Positions 52,176 to 63,585 of a DNA stretch of 64,000 nt are shown one piece after another (position 1 is the stretch's first letter; every line of letters begins with the position of its first letter). The notes under the pieces are model-generated. The model ran no database searches. It was not told the origin of the DNA and saw nothing but the letters and a program-made list of their open reading frames with translations. Source of the DNA: Amorphophallus konjac. Its lineage: Eukaryota > Streptophyta > Magnoliopsida > Alismatales > Araceae. Both the position numbers and the translations under genes were made by a program. Location of the stretch: positions 220,581,643 to 220,645,642 of the forward strand of contig CM040128.1 of assembly GCA_022559845.1 (NCBI GenBank), read 5' to 3'.

Positions 52176-52942
52176 TGAAACCTTCGTTTTAAAATTGGCA
52201 TTTTTTTTGGAAGTCGGAGGAGATCACGCAACAGGAAGAAGTGGACGGAGGAAGAGGAAGTTGCATGGGAAATAGAGAGGGGAAGATACAATCGAAAAAG
52301 GTGTCGGAATGATGAAAACCACATCTCGTGGAGTTTGGCAGTGGGGGAGGGAGGAGTAAACAGAGTTGATAGATCAATGGGTGGGCAACGCTCACATGCA
52401 CAAGGGACAAATAGAATTTCAGGTGGTCTTTCCGTAAAATATGGGTCAACCATAATCGGAGGGGAACGTGGAATAAACCCTAATTGCTGAAACAAGGAGG
52501 CAAGGTGGGATGGGGACAAAGAAAAGGTAGTGATGGAGCTCCCCAGTTCTTACGGCTTCCGGTGAACTAGCTCAATCAGAGAATGCTTCACCAGCTGCAT
52601 CTCCAGCTCTTTCGGACAAGCCTCTTATTCACGGATCATCTTTTCAAAACAACTGCAAAAGTCATCCATATCACCCACCAGCCCCTTCTGCAGCGGCGGT
52701 GGGTCAGCAACAACATAAGCGGCATCGGTCTTCTTATCAACACAGGGCGACAGCTTCTTCAGAGTGCCAGGCTGCATCGGGCCTTTCACGAAGTGTTGAT
52801 GATAATCCAACGTCAGTGGCCTGGAGTCCCATAGTATAGACAGTGCCGATTCTCGGTAGCCAAGGTCTCTTCGGCTCATCTTTATGCCCCTAGGGATGGG
52901 GTTAGTCCGCACCTGCAATTATGCGTCGAGGCCCATGCCCGG

Positions 52943-53730
52943 CTAATAGCCTAGCTTCAAAATCATTTGCCACCCTTTCGAATCTCTAATTTTGGACTTG
53001 ATTTTGACATTTGTTGGTGTAGTGGCGGGCTTGCGTGACGCATATGCCCAAGGAAAGTTCAAGTCCATTACAGACAAAATTGGCCTATTACTTGGCCAGA
53101 GTGTAGAAAGAATCTTGTCAGCAATCGCATCAACAGTTTGGACTGTGGAAACACTCTTTACTTTGACTACCCGCCCCTGAAATGGGAACTTGAGGCATTG
53201 GTGGGCAGTCGAGGGTACTGCATTCAAACTGTCAATGCATGGACAACCCAGAATTGCCTTGAACATCAGGTCTATGTCCAGCACATAAAATTCCACATCC
53301 ATTTTTAAAGGCCCTAGCTCGGCCTGAACTGTTACAACCCCATGGCAAGCTCGTCTGGAGTTATCATATGCTGCAATGGTGGTCGGTGTCGGGCGCATCA
53401 TGTCTTCTGAACGTTGCAGGCACGCAATGTACTCAATGGACACACATTTATCGATGCTCCCGTGTCCACAAGGGCTGACTCAACTACCACTTTTTTTAAG
53501 GAAATAGTAATGCAGAGTGGCATCTGCCGTGCCTCTTGGGGTGCCAATTCTGATTCAGAAAATGAAATGGAAGGCCCCCTCGTGATAGTGGCCAACATTG
53601 TCGGCAAACTGTCCACTGCTACGTCTTCGTTAACCATCACTTTCTGCAGAAAAGCCCTTAGGGCATCCTGGTGTAGCGTGGACCTTTTTATTAACTCCAG
53701 TACTGAAATCTTGGCCGGCATCCGATCCAA
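52943..53730 (-). pseudogene. pol: T2 aspartic protease
   Basis: SALVDTGASINVCPLSTL (catalytic D-T-G at about 53464-53472) is read in one frame to 53398. The rest (AYDNSRRACHGVVTVQ, FYVLDIDLMFKAILGCPCID) is in another frame, so one frameshift lies at about 53400. The region 52176-52942 between protease and RT is proline/charge-rich with stops. Confidence 0.88.
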
Positions 53731-54972
53731 GTGCTATAGCAAATCATACTTCGTGCCAGGCATGGGTCTACTTCTTCTACTTCAACTGTTGAGAAAGGAA
53801 TTGGAGGGTTGGGTGCAGGTGCACCAGTGGAGGGGTAACTTTTGTGAAAAAAACGCCCGCTCCGGAGGGTGCATTGTCGTGCCAGCACGGCATCAAATGG
53901 ACTCCCAATTGGCCCAGTGGGGTAAGTGGAAGGGATAGAAATGGGGGTGAGGATGGCGGAAGCTGGCCTGATGGGCCCTAGTGCAGTGGTGATTGGTGAA
54001 GGGTTAAGTGGAGGGGTGATGATGGAGGGTATGGCGGGTGATGGTGGAAGGATTGGCGGAATGGTGGGGAATGTGGCAGGTGCAATAGATGATCGGGAGA
54101 GGACAGTGGGTGGAGCGGTGGCCAAGGTGGAGGGCCAGAGAATGGAGGGAACAGAAGGTGCGGGGGAGTTGGTATGGTGGAAGGCCAAGAGATGAGTGGG
54201 AGTCTCATTGTCAAAAGACCACCCAGCATTAGGGGCTGGGAGCTGAACTACATTTACTTGCGCCGGTGCCGGCGGCTGTTGTGGCTGTTGAGGAGCGGGC
54301 GGATGTTCTGGCATGGGATTCTGATGAATCCTGAGGTCTTGTTGTTGCTGCTGCTGCTGTGGAGGTTGTTGTTGGGGAGGTTGCTGGAACTGCTATTGTT
54401 GAGGTGCTACCTGCTGCGGCATTGCTTGTCTTCTCCTTACTTTTATATCTTCAATTAACTGGTGCATTTGGGCCAAGTCGATCCTCTGGCCCTCATGCTT
54501 AGACTAGATCCCTGAACTGATAACACCTCTCTATCGTGTGCCCGGGTTGCCGATGGTATATGCAATACCTTGACTGGTCGGCTATCGAGTTCCAGTTCTA
54601 ACATTCCGGAGGCAACTATATGTCACTAGTGTACATTAAGGCCGAAAAAATGTCAGGGAGTGTTTCTGGAAGTGGCGGATAGTTGGCTCTCTTTGGCCCC
54701 GGCCGAGCAGGCCCATAACCACCAGGAGGAGGGACATTATGGTACTGGGGTGGCTGTTGAGGCTGTTGTGGTGGTGGTGGTGGTTGTTGTGGGTGTTGAG
54801 GAGCTGGAAAAGATGGTCGAGGAGCTTGCGGAGCGGGGAACTGGGGGTTGCGTGGGGGTTGCTGGAAATGAGGTGGAGCGGTCTGGTTAGAGAATTGAAC
54901 AGCCTGGACCTGCTCGTTGGTTTGTACTCCCTCAGTAACTGGGCCCTGGGACTTTCTTGTGGCTTTGGATTT
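53731..54972 (-). pseudogene. gag: T2 gag C-terminal part, Pro/Gln-rich
   Basis: After the gag domain, frames rich in PQQPQQPP run with several stops. YCIYHRQPGHTIERCYQFRDL at about 54515-54580 is the Cys/His motif characteristic of Tat gags. Opposite-strand ORFs here (for example 53926-54195, 54739-55059) mirror the CA-rich composition. Confidence 0.75.
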
Positions 54973-56388
54973 CTAGGCCTCGAAAAGGGAATGAATAGGG
55001 GAGTCTTTGAATTGGGTCTGAATGAACCGGGCCCGACTGTACAACTGGTGCATGTTTGAAATATCGTTCATTGCCAATATGTTCCGGAATGTAGGGGTTG
55101 CATTCGAAATCAACAATTTCACCTTTTCTTCCTCCGAGATCTGCCCGGGCACACGTGAGGCTATCTGCCTCCATCGGTCAGCATATGTTGCAAAGTCCTC
55201 ATCTAACTTCATCTTCTCTACTACTAAGTCGGTGAAGGAATACTCCGGGCCCACCCGGTCTTGGAATCTTGTTATGAACTTCTCTTTCACCGTCTTGAAA
55301 CTTTCTGCCTCCTCCAACGGTAAGGTATAAAACCATTCAAGGGCCACCCCATCCAGGGATCGGTGGAAAAGATACGCCATAAGGCGATCATCATGCTGAA
55401 ACTGCGCCGATTCATAAAGGAACTCCCTGACATGGATGAACGGGTTGTCATTCCCGTCATATTTATGGTATACGGGGAGCTTAGACTGGGGAGGAAAACG
55501 AATGTCCTTGAAGTTAGGAATGGGGACATCGGCAAGGGATTGTGGGCCGACCCTTTTATGAAGGAGATCGATTTGCTGCTGCTTGGCAGCCCACTTTTCA
55601 AGAATCTCCCGTTCCCGGGATAGAGGAGACAGAGCAGGAGGACCAGAACCTGTGTATGGAGCAGATGGATAGACCGATGGAGGGGGAAGCCCATAGGATG
55701 GATAATGGGCCAGGGAAGGGCCCATGTCGGAGTAAGCAAGCTGGGCAGCCCCTGGCTGGAGGCGAACAGGATCGGCTGGTGCCACAAGGGCCTACGGCGC
55801 TGGGGAGATGGTAGTGTAGGGATCAGAATAGGAGGGCAAGGGGACCTGGGTCTTCCCCTTGTCAAGAGGCTGATGTGCTGAGGTAGAAGCTTGGCCCGCT
55901 TCTATGTTGGAGAATCGAAGAACCTGAGGATGAATTGGAGTAAGGTCGATGGGGGCCGCAGAGGTGGACCCTAATCCAGCAATTGAAGATGTAGAAGTGG
56001 CAGCAGTAGCCACACCAGAAGAGAGTACTAAAGGCGGGGCATCTGCCCCTTGCAATGCTTGTTTTAAGAGATGGAGTTGAGTGGGATCAAGTTGGGCCAT
56101 CATGTGTAGAATATGACTGGCCGAGTGTTGACCGGATGAATCGGAGAGAGAGGGTCGGACGCCCTCAACAGTGGTAGATGGAAGAGGAGAGGCAGAGTCC
56201 TCTCTCCCGTGGAAGGAAACGACCCTAGGTGGGTCCACCAAAAGCCCTTGAGGAAGGGAATCCTCGTGGGTATGGGAGAAATCATAAGAAGACATGACTG
56301 GAGGTGAATCAAACAACAGATTGAAATATGAAACGAAATGGGAATCACCCCTAGGAGATGATCTCGTGGGGACGAAGCAACTCCGCAT
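54973..56388 (-). pseudogene. gag: T2 gag N-terminal part and gag domain
   Basis: The minus-strand frame from the ATG at 56388 is continuous to 54973 apart from one in-frame TAG at 55789-55791. A Ser/Pro-rich leader is followed by a linker, a WAAKQQQIDLLHKR helix, and then the gag domain (KYDGNDNPFIHVREF, GVALEWFYTLP, FITRFQDRVG). Start choice follows the first Met upstream of the Pro-rich leader. Confidence 0.85.
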
Positions 56389-56766
56389 GCACTAAAAAAG
56401 AACGCTATGAAAAGGAACACAATCAGCCCTAACCAAGATCTAAACAATCAATCAACAAAATGCACACAAAAGAGGGGGAGATGAGAAGCGAGACAACCAA
56501 TTAGTCACCCAAGTTATGAATGATGCGCGGAGAATTCCACGAATTTCCCTTTTTAGGACCTTAGTGAATTAATTAAGATATGAATTTACTCAACCACAAG
56601 GTACCTAAACAGGATAGGAAAGGGGGAACTGGCTGACTCTAAGGGACTCTCTCACTCTCTCTCGCGGATGCAAACCCTAGACTGGGGTGGTACGGTACAA
56701 CCTGCCGACGTCCGTCTGGGAATCCACGGCTCACGGGGACTTACGGAGGTCCTCGGTAAGGTCAGA
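56389..56766. other. Upstream region of T2 gag
   Basis: No ORF. 56697-56760 resembles 39385-39445 inside L3 (GTACAACC...GGGAATCC.CGGCTC.CGG..AATTACGGAGG), so part may derive from an L3-family LTR. Confidence 0.5.
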
Positions 56767-57715
56767 TGTCACGCCCCGAGCCATTATTACAGCGGAAGAC
56801 TCGCTCGAGGAATGCGAACAGCCGACATGGTAAGCCTCTTGTAAGCAAGAACGATCAGAGCGTAAGGCAATCACACATAAGAATGCAGTCGCACGATAAT
56901 TACTCAAACTCCAACTTTATTTCATTAATAATCAAGTATTCAAGTACAATAACACTTTCATCCTTTTTCCATTCCACTAGACTCAAGAAATAAGAAATTA
57001 CATAAACTCAATCTAAACATTGTAGACTTCCTAAGTCTTCACTCTCAATTTGATATGACTTTCATTCGCTCTCGGACCCGCTATTTGTATAACTCGAATC
57101 TGAATTCGTATCACTTCCATCTCCTGAAAAAGATTAGAAATAGGTAATGAGCACACTTGCCCAGTAGGTATCTTCGCATCAACATGATTAGCAATGTTTA
57201 AGTAATTAGCATTTTAGCTCTAAAGAATAAGGTAAAATCATGCGAAATGCGATCAATCATGTGAATAACCAAAGTAACAAAGATAATAGAATGAACACGT
57301 ATGAATTAGCACGAATGTCACAAGAACGTGATATGGCCTTTCATAAACAAGAACGTAACGGGAATGTACTAGCAAGCCACATAATCATCACTCAGCATCT
57401 TTTGCTTATGAGTAAGTACTTCGTGAATTTCTGTGGAATATCAAGCAATAGTCATGTACAAGTATTTTCATGATGCCGTGGATTTTCACTTATTTATAAA
57501 GAAAGTACTCCCAGCGTAATGCGACGCCAGTAGCATCATACCCCATGATTTATAATAGTATGTTTCCGGCAATCAGCCGAGTGGACTAGCATAGAGCCCT
57601 TGAACACAATCAGTGCTCGATCGCATCTTCAAGTATAAATCAAGCTATTTCCACGCATGTAACAATAAAGTATGGCCAAGAATGTAATAAGTTCAATTAG
57701 CTCATGATAATCAAT
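56767..57715 (-). repeat. L3-family LTR fragment, minus orientation, 3' end
   Basis: It starts TGTCACGCCCCGAGCC on the plus strand and aligns with 37985-38930 (for example GCGGAAGACTCGCTCGA, CTCCCAGCG.AATGCGACGCCAGTAG). Only the last ~950 bases of the LTR are present. It abuts the cut RNase H of G3 at about 57711-57715. Confidence 0.82.
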
Positions 57716-60700
57716 AATCAAGTAGTGCCTCATGGTCAGAAAAGATGACAAACTCCTTGGGCAACAAGTAGTGCCTCCAATGTCGGAGGGACTGAACCAC
57801 GGCATAGAACTCCTTGTCATAAGTGGAGTATCTTATCCTAGCATCACAAAGCTTCTCACTAAAGAAGGCTACCGGGTGTCCCTCTTGACTAAGAATCCCT
57901 CCTATCCCTATCCCGGATGCATCACATGTGACTTCAAAGACTTTAGAGAAATCGGGAAGGCATAGGACCGGGGCTTGGGTCAACTTCTCCTTAAGTTCTT
58001 GGAAGGCTTTAGAGGCTGATTTGGTCCATACAAAAGTCCCATTATTGAGACAATCGGTGATTGGGCCAGTGATAGTGCTAAACCCTCGAATAAACCTCAT
58101 ATAGAATGTAGCCAATCCATGGAAACTTCGGACCTCATGAAGGGTGTGGGGTTCCGGCCAATCCATGATAGCTTGGACCTTGTCGGGGTCCATGGAGACG
58201 CCTTTGGTGGATACCACAAATCCTAGGAAGGTGAGGGATCTGGTCATGAAGTGGCACTTTCCTAAGTTGGCAAATAGGCTCTCTTGACGAAGGATGGTAC
58301 AAACTTGCCTAAGGTGATCAAGGTGGGCTTCTTGGGATTGACTATAGATGAGTATATCATCAAAATAGACCACTAGAAAGATCCCAATGAAAGGCCTAAG
58401 GACCTCCGTCATAAGACGCATGAAAGTACTTGGGGCATTTGAAAGCTCAAAAGGCATGACTAACCATTCAAAGAGACCATCTTTGGTTTTGAAAGCCGTT
58501 TTCCACTCATCCCCGGGCCTTATCCTAACTTGGTGATAGCCACTCTTAAGGTCAATTTTGGAAAAAATGGTGGCTCCGGCTAGCATATCAAGCATGTCAT
58601 CAACCCTAGGGATGGGAAACCTATACTTGACGGTGATTTTGTTAATGGCCCTACTATCCACACACATTCGCCATGACCCATCCTTCTTGGGAGTTAGAAG
58701 GGCCGGTACGACACATGGGCTTTTGCTAATGCGAATGAAGCCCTTCCTAATGAGTTCCTCTATTTGCCTCCGAAGTTCAGCATATTCCATGGGATTGAGG
58801 CGATAATGAGGAAGGTTTGGGAGAGTGGCCCCCGAGACTAGATCAATCGCATGTTGCACATCCCGCATGGGAGGGAGTTGGTCCGGGAGCTCCGTTGGGA
58901 ACACATCATGGAATTCTTCTAGGAGTTGTTGGATTTCTATGGGATGTGGATTGGTGGGAGTGGGCTCTCCTAGGCAAATGACCACCGCACATAGTGGTAC
59001 TCCTTGAGCTATCTCCTCTTCAAGTTCTTTCCTAGTGATGAGATGAAGACCCTTGGTCAACCCCGAGGTCCCACTTTGTTTGGGAGCTTGGGTGAGGGAT
59101 GGGGTTGGAGGGGTGGAGTTCCCCGAGACTTGTATGGTGGTGGGGTGTTGTTCTTGAGGGGGAGTGTCCCTCTTGGTCATGGGATGATGTGGGGAGGGGT
59201 TAAGACAGATAGTCTTACCCTCATGTTCAAAAGTGCATTTGTTGCTCCTACCCAAGATGGTGGCATCTACATCATAAAGCCAAGGTCTTCCTAGTAGGAT
59301 GCTACCTACTTCCATGGGTATGATGTCACACCATATTTGACCATGGTATGAAGAGAAGGTGAGGGGCACAAGACATTGAGTGTTGACCGGGATGGAGTTG
59401 TTGTTGATCCATGAGACCCGGTATGGATTTGGGTGGGGAGTAATAGTAAGCCCAAGAAGCTTAACGGTATCGGGGGATACGGCATTGACACAACTCCCAC
59501 TATCCAAGATCACTTTCCTTACATGGCTCCCTATCTTGACAAAGGTGTGAAAGATTGAAGTTCGGCGCCAATCCTCTTCTTGGGGTTTGGTGAGGGTGCA
59601 CCTAATCACTCCTAGATGGGAGTTGGTAGATGGAGTGGTGTGATCTAGATCCGACTCAAGGTATTGGGCCTCATACTCTTCTTCCCAATCTAGGGAGGCT
59701 TCATGATCCTCAACAATACTCTCAAGTTCCTTTTGGGGTGGGGGAGCTTCTTCCTCAATGAGCAAGCTAGATAATCCCTTGGATGGACATTGCCCCGTAA
59801 AGTGGCCAAACCCTTGACATCTAAAGCATTGTTGACGTCCGCTACCCGAAGTAGTTCCTACATTTGGGCCTTTGGGAATGTCTTCCCTCCGTGGGAGGGG
59901 GTGACTAGGGGTGGGTTTGTTTGGAGTGATGGTGGGAGGAGGGTTGTAAGGCCTTAATGGGGTGTTCCCACTTGGATTATGGGCTTTCATGGGAGTGGCC
60001 GGAATGGGCCGTGGTCCCATGTTTTTGGGATCGACCGGTTGGGGAGTAGCAAATCGAGGGATCCTAGATAATCTTTCTACATCCCTAGCTATTTGATAAG
60101 CTATCTCAAGGTTATCAACATCTCTCATGAAAAGCTCTCTTTTGATGTTACTTTGAAGCCCATTCCTAAAGCGAGACAAGGTAACAGCCGGGTCCTCATG
60201 AACTCCACACTTCAAAAGATAGGAGTCAAACTTCTCAATGTATTCAAACACGGTCTTTCCTTCTTGGGTGAGGCTTTGCCATTCATCTAAGAGCATTTGA
60301 TGGTAGGATTGGGGAAGGTATTTGTTCCTAAGTTGGTTCTTCATACCCTCCCAAGTATCAATAGGCTCTCCCCGCCTAATCCTTCTTAGACCCTCTTGGT
60401 TTAACCAATAAGTTTTGGCTAACTTGATGAGATGCATTTTGGCCAACCTTACCCTCCTTTGGTCGGACATAGGGTACCATTCAAAGTATTGGTCCATGGC
60501 GGTTTCCCACTCTAAGTAGACACTTGGTTCATGGGAACCATCAAAGTTTGGGGCCTCTACTTTAATCATCCTTAGGAGAGGGTCATCCGGGTCGTCCCGT
60601 GGACGCCTTTCATGAATTGGATGGTGTCGGAGTCTCTCATGGTCATGGTAAGGGTCATGGTCCAAGTCCTCCCTATAAATTTCAGCATGTGGATGGTAGG

Positions 60701-61118
60701 CCCTTGGTCCATGGTTCCTAGGATGGAAATCACCCCTATGAGGCTCAATATGTGGAGGGTGGACTCTTGGGTCATTGTTCCTTGGGTGGAACTCATTCCT
60801 ATGTAACTCACCATGTGGTGGGTGAACTCTTGGCTCATTATTCCTTGGATGAGGGTCTTCCCTCGGAGACTCATCATGTGGAGGGTGGACTCTAGGCTCA
60901 TTGTTCCTTGGGTGGAACTCATGCTCTTCAAGCCGAGCAATTCGAGTGGTAAGGGACTCAAGTTGGGCAAGAATGTTGGTAAGGGCAACATTTACCCTAT
61001 TTATTTGACCTTGAGGTTCCTCCCTAGGAGCATCATGATTGAGTTGAGGATGGGGATCCATGGGTGGATTTGAAGATGAAGGATCGGATCGGTATCTAGC
61101 ACCACTACGGGTGGACAT
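57711..61118 (-). CDS. gag-pol: G3 gag-pol polyprotein (gag, protease, RT, partial RNase H)
   Basis: The start is taken at 61118 (MSTRSG), 82 bases after the primer site; an upstream in-frame Met at 61157 is less likely. About 1135 codons are open. In order: a leader with four ~21-residue HPRNN.PRVHPPH repeats; the gag domain (YLEWETAMDQYFEWYPM, LLDEWQSLTQEGKTVFEYI); CCHC knuckle CFRCQGFGHFTGQC at 59787-59828; protease VILDSGSCVN at about 59500; RT with SWRMCVDSRAINKI, KIDLKSGYHQVRIRPGDEWKTAF and catalytic YFDD at 58357-58368; RNase H with VTCDASGIGIGGILSQEGHPV to FSDHEALLDY. MPFELSNAPS has Glu where Gly is usual. The stop at 57711 lies at the junction, so the end is artificial. Confidence 0.93.
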   Translation of the reverse strand: MSTRSGARYRSDPSSSNPPMDPHPQLNHDAPREEPQGQINRVNVALTNILAQLESLTTRIARLEEHEFHPRNNEPRVHPPHDESPREDPHPRNNEPRVHPPHGELHRNEFHPRNNDPRVHPPHIEPHRGDFHPRNHGPRAYHPHAEIYREDLDHDPYHDHERLRHHPIHERRPRDDPDDPLLRMIKVEAPNFDGSHEPSVYLEWETAMDQYFEWYPMSDQRRVRLAKMHLIKLAKTYWLNQEGLRRIRRGEPIDTWEGMKNQLRNKYLPQSYHQMLLDEWQSLTQEGKTVFEYIEKFDSYLLKCGVHEDPAVTLSRFRNGLQSNIKRELFMRDVDNLEIAYQIARDVERLSRIPRFATPQPVDPKNMGPRPIPATPMKAHNPSGNTPLRPYNPPPTITPNKPTPSHPLPRREDIPKGPNVGTTSGSGRQQCFRCQGFGHFTGQCPSKGLSSLLIEEEAPPPQKELESIVEDHEASLDWEEEYEAQYLESDLDHTTPSTNSHLGVIRCTLTKPQEEDWRRTSIFHTFVKIGSHVRKVILDSGSCVNAVSPDTVKLLGLTITPHPNPYRVSWINNNSIPVNTQCLVPLTFSSYHGQIWCDIIPMEVGSILLGRPWLYDVDATILGRSNKCTFEHEGKTICLNPSPHHPMTKRDTPPQEQHPTTIQVSGNSTPPTPSLTQAPKQSGTSGLTKGLHLITRKELEEEIAQGVPLCAVVICLGEPTPTNPHPIEIQQLLEEFHDVFPTELPDQLPPMRDVQHAIDLVSGATLPNLPHYRLNPMEYAELRRQIEELIRKGFIRISKSPCVVPALLTPKKDGSWRMCVDSRAINKITVKYRFPIPRVDDMLDMLAGATIFSKIDLKSGYHQVRIRPGDEWKTAFKTKDGLFEWLVMPFELSNAPSTFMRLMTEVLRPFIGIFLVVYFDDILIYSQSQEAHLDHLRQVCTILRQESLFANLGKCHFMTRSLTFLGFVVSTKGVSMDPDKVQAIMDWPEPHTLHEVRSFHGLATFYMRFIRGFSTITGPITDCLNNGTFVWTKSASKAFQELKEKLTQAPVLCLPDFSKVFEVTCDASGIGIGGILSQEGHPVAFFSEKLCDARIRYSTYDKEFYAVVQSLRHWRHYLLPKEFVIFSDHEALLDY
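60690..60925. repeat. 63-base tandem repeats in G3 gag
   Basis: Four in-frame units encode HPRNNEPRVHPPH plus a variable 8-residue spacer. Base differences are mostly conservative, so the histidine/proline pattern is kept. Confidence 0.9.
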
Positions 61119-61199
61119 GCAAGACAAGGGGCCAAAGATGTTGGACACACAATGCAATGGTCCTAGGACTTAGACTTGATAGAGACAAGTCAATGACTT

Positions 61200-61211
61200 G
61201 CTCTGATACCA
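61200..61211 (-). other. G3 primer-binding site (tRNA-Met)
   Basis: The minus strand reads TGGTATCAGAGC two bases after the LTR end at 61214. Confidence 0.92.
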
Positions 61212-61213
61212 AT

Positions 61214-63585
61214 TGATGTGACACAACCTCGGATCTAATGCAAGCAAGCACAATCGCATTCAAATGGGCCGAATTGGGCCACCGCTCTATCGACACTCAC
61301 CCAAGCCCGGGGTAACTTGGCAATGCCAAGGTGAGGTTGAGGGGTTGGGCCCTTGCTGGTAGAGGGCCAGCAAGGCCAAGATGGGATTCCCAATGGGTAT
61401 GGATGCCCAATTCAAGGGGGCCGACAAAGTGCCAAAGGCACCGGATGTACTTCTCCCACGGTGATCACTCAAGACAACGGGGCTTGAGGACCGGGCTCTC
61501 ACTAGCATAACCAGCGGAATTAAGAACAAATATTGAATGACAAGCACTAAATGGAGTGAAGGTTTGAGCACTTACTCGACCGGTTTGAAGAAACCGGTCC
61601 CGGTCGGAGACGAGGGCGAGCGGGGAGGCGGGTGGATCCCCACACGCCGCGCCGGGGTAGCTTGACCTGCCCAAACAAGTTACAACACTACACCTCTCAC
61701 AGGAGGGGGATCTTGGGGTGGGGGTTAATGGATATTACAACCAAAATTACCTCCGCACAGGGAGGGGCCTTCAGCCGGCCAAGCGGGGAGGGGAAACTAT
61801 GATTAAAAGCATGGAACGATGAAGTCACCGGTTCTACCTGCTCTCTCCGAACAGGGACAAGTAGACGGTGTTGCTGCTGTAGAATTCGCTCAAGAATTTC
61901 GCTGATGATGAGACTGGTGAGGAAATCTTCGTAGCTGGGAAGGGAATGCCTCAGAATTTCTTCAATTTCTTCTGGAGTCACTGCTGACCAGGATGGAGGT
62001 TTGAGCAGAGCTTCAGATTCTCGGACCTGCAGTTGCAGACTTCTAACAGCAGCTTGCAGAGAACGTCCCGGCAGCTCCCGACCTCGGAATCAAGCGCCGT
62101 CAGAGTCGTTGGAATCGTGGATGAGTCCTCTTCACAGAAAAACTGACGGGGATGCTAAAATATGTCGGAGAAGACCTGGAGGCTCTGAACAATGACAATG
62201 GGTCGGTGTAGACTGTGGGGAAGCCGATCCGTACAGTAGAGGGAGAAAATTGATAACTTCTGTTACTGGATGCCGAACAGAGTTCCGTTTCTTGATTCTG
62301 AAAGTTGATAGGGCGATGAAGAACTTTGTAGAAGAGTCTTCGAGCTGATTCTTCCAGGGTGAGTCGTGGCAGAGCTTCTACTCGGGTTCAGGGCTTCAGC
62401 AGAGGTAGTTCTGATCAGCCGTGGGAGAACGGAGTTCCCGGGCAGCACACAGCTCGGATGAAGACGAAACCACTTCTGTTGTGAAGAAGACAGGGAGACG
62501 CTTCTGTGAATGCCTCTTGTGCCTTCAAACTCATCCGGAGGAAGTCGTAGGGGCCGCTGCAAGTTGCTGGTTCACCTGTAACTTCTGGACAGCGAACTGC
62601 AACTTGAATAGAGCTTCCAAAGACCTCCAAGAAGAAGGGAAGCAAGAACTATAGGGTGAAGGGGAGGTAGGGGATGGTGGAGGGAGTATGTGGGAGGGTT
62701 GGAAGGGTGCTAATGGTATGAGGAAGATGGTGGAAGGGAGGCTAGGGCGCAGGTTTCAGCAAGGGTGAGTGATGGTGGGGATGCAAATGGGTGAAGTGGA
62801 GTGGGGGGCAAGGGGCGAACTAGCCCTATGGGGGAGGAGAGAGGGGCGGCCAAGACATGGAGGGAGGGGGATTTCAAATTTGAAATGGCCTTGGAAGTTG
62901 AGGGATTGTGTGGGGAAGGGGGTGATTGTGTTGGAATGGGGAAGATTATGTTGGAATGGGAGAGATTCTACCTTGGGAATATGGGGGTGGAGTAATGGCA
63001 GCTATGGGAAGTGGAGGGCCTTTAATGGGGTAGGTGGGAGTTGGAAGTTGAGAGGGAGGAGGAGGAGAGAGAGAAAGGGGCGAACCCCATAGTGGAGGAG
63101 AGAGAGAGAGGGATAGAGAGAGAGGTGGGGTGGGGAATCACTCCCCTAGGGCTTCTCACCCAACTATAGGATTCACTCCACTAGAACTAGATTTGAATAC
63201 TCAAATGGCAATGTTTTGTATTGAATCATTCATTACCTCCAAATGAAGGAAATGGAGCCCTATATATAGGAAACCCACATTTTACAATAAGTCCCTTACA
63301 AAAGACTCAATAGCAAAAAACCGAAGGAGTAGGGGGGGCTCATGGGCCAAGCCCGAAGAATTGGGCCCAATAGCACATTACACAATCTAATGACACTCAA
63401 TACTTAGGAAAATAAATGCAAGACCTAGGGACATGACTCAAATAAACTGAAAATTACATCAAATGACTCAAGTAAATAGCATAAAAAGGATAAGTGGGCC
63501 TTTATAGAGAGAGGCCCGAACTCAAACGATGCCGGAGTGTGAAGAAGACCCTAGCCAAAGGGAATTGTGGATGATGCCTCCATCA
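61214..63585 (-). repeat. G3 5' LTR
   Basis: 2372 bp. On the minus strand it starts TGATGGAGGCATCATCC, has TATATATAGG-type TATA (63261-63270 on plus), then a CT-rich leader, and ends GTGTCACATCA. The block CCCCGCTTGGCCGG.TGAAGGCCCCTCCC near 61765-61800 is shared with N1 LTRs (about 6955). No gene inside. Confidence 0.92.
63261..63270 (-). promoter_or_regulatory. TATA box of the G3 LTR
   Basis: CCTATATATA on the minus strand, followed by the CT-rich leader, the same layout as in N1. Confidence 0.65.

Larger units (their letters stand above)
48360..56388 (-). mobile_element. T2: Gypsy/Tat element, minus strand, internal region only
   Basis: Gag, protease, RT, two RNase H domains and integrase occur in order on the minus strand, with many stops and frameshifts. 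No primer site, polypurine tract or LTR pair could be recognised at either end. The dual RNase H places it in the Tat lineage. It is clearly different in sequence from T1. Confidence 0.85.
57711..63585 (-). mobile_element. G3: chromovirus-like Gypsy element, 5' LTR to RNase H, 3' part lost
   Basis: On the minus strand a full LTR (63585-61214), a tRNA-Met primer site and a single open frame from gag to RNase H are present. The frame is cut inside RNase H by the L3-family LTR fragment. Integrase and 3' LTR are not found. LTR ends (TGATGG.GGCATC ... CACATCA) and length (2372 bp) match those of N1. Confidence 0.9.

Noticed and set aside
53926..54195. Gly/Met-rich plus-strand ORF
   Set aside because: It is the opposite strand of the Pro-rich gag C-terminus of T2.
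63571..63585. GATGCCTCCATCA as a DNA-transposon terminal inverted repeat
   Set aside because: The same end is the LTR terminus of G3 and N1, with a primer site at the inner end.
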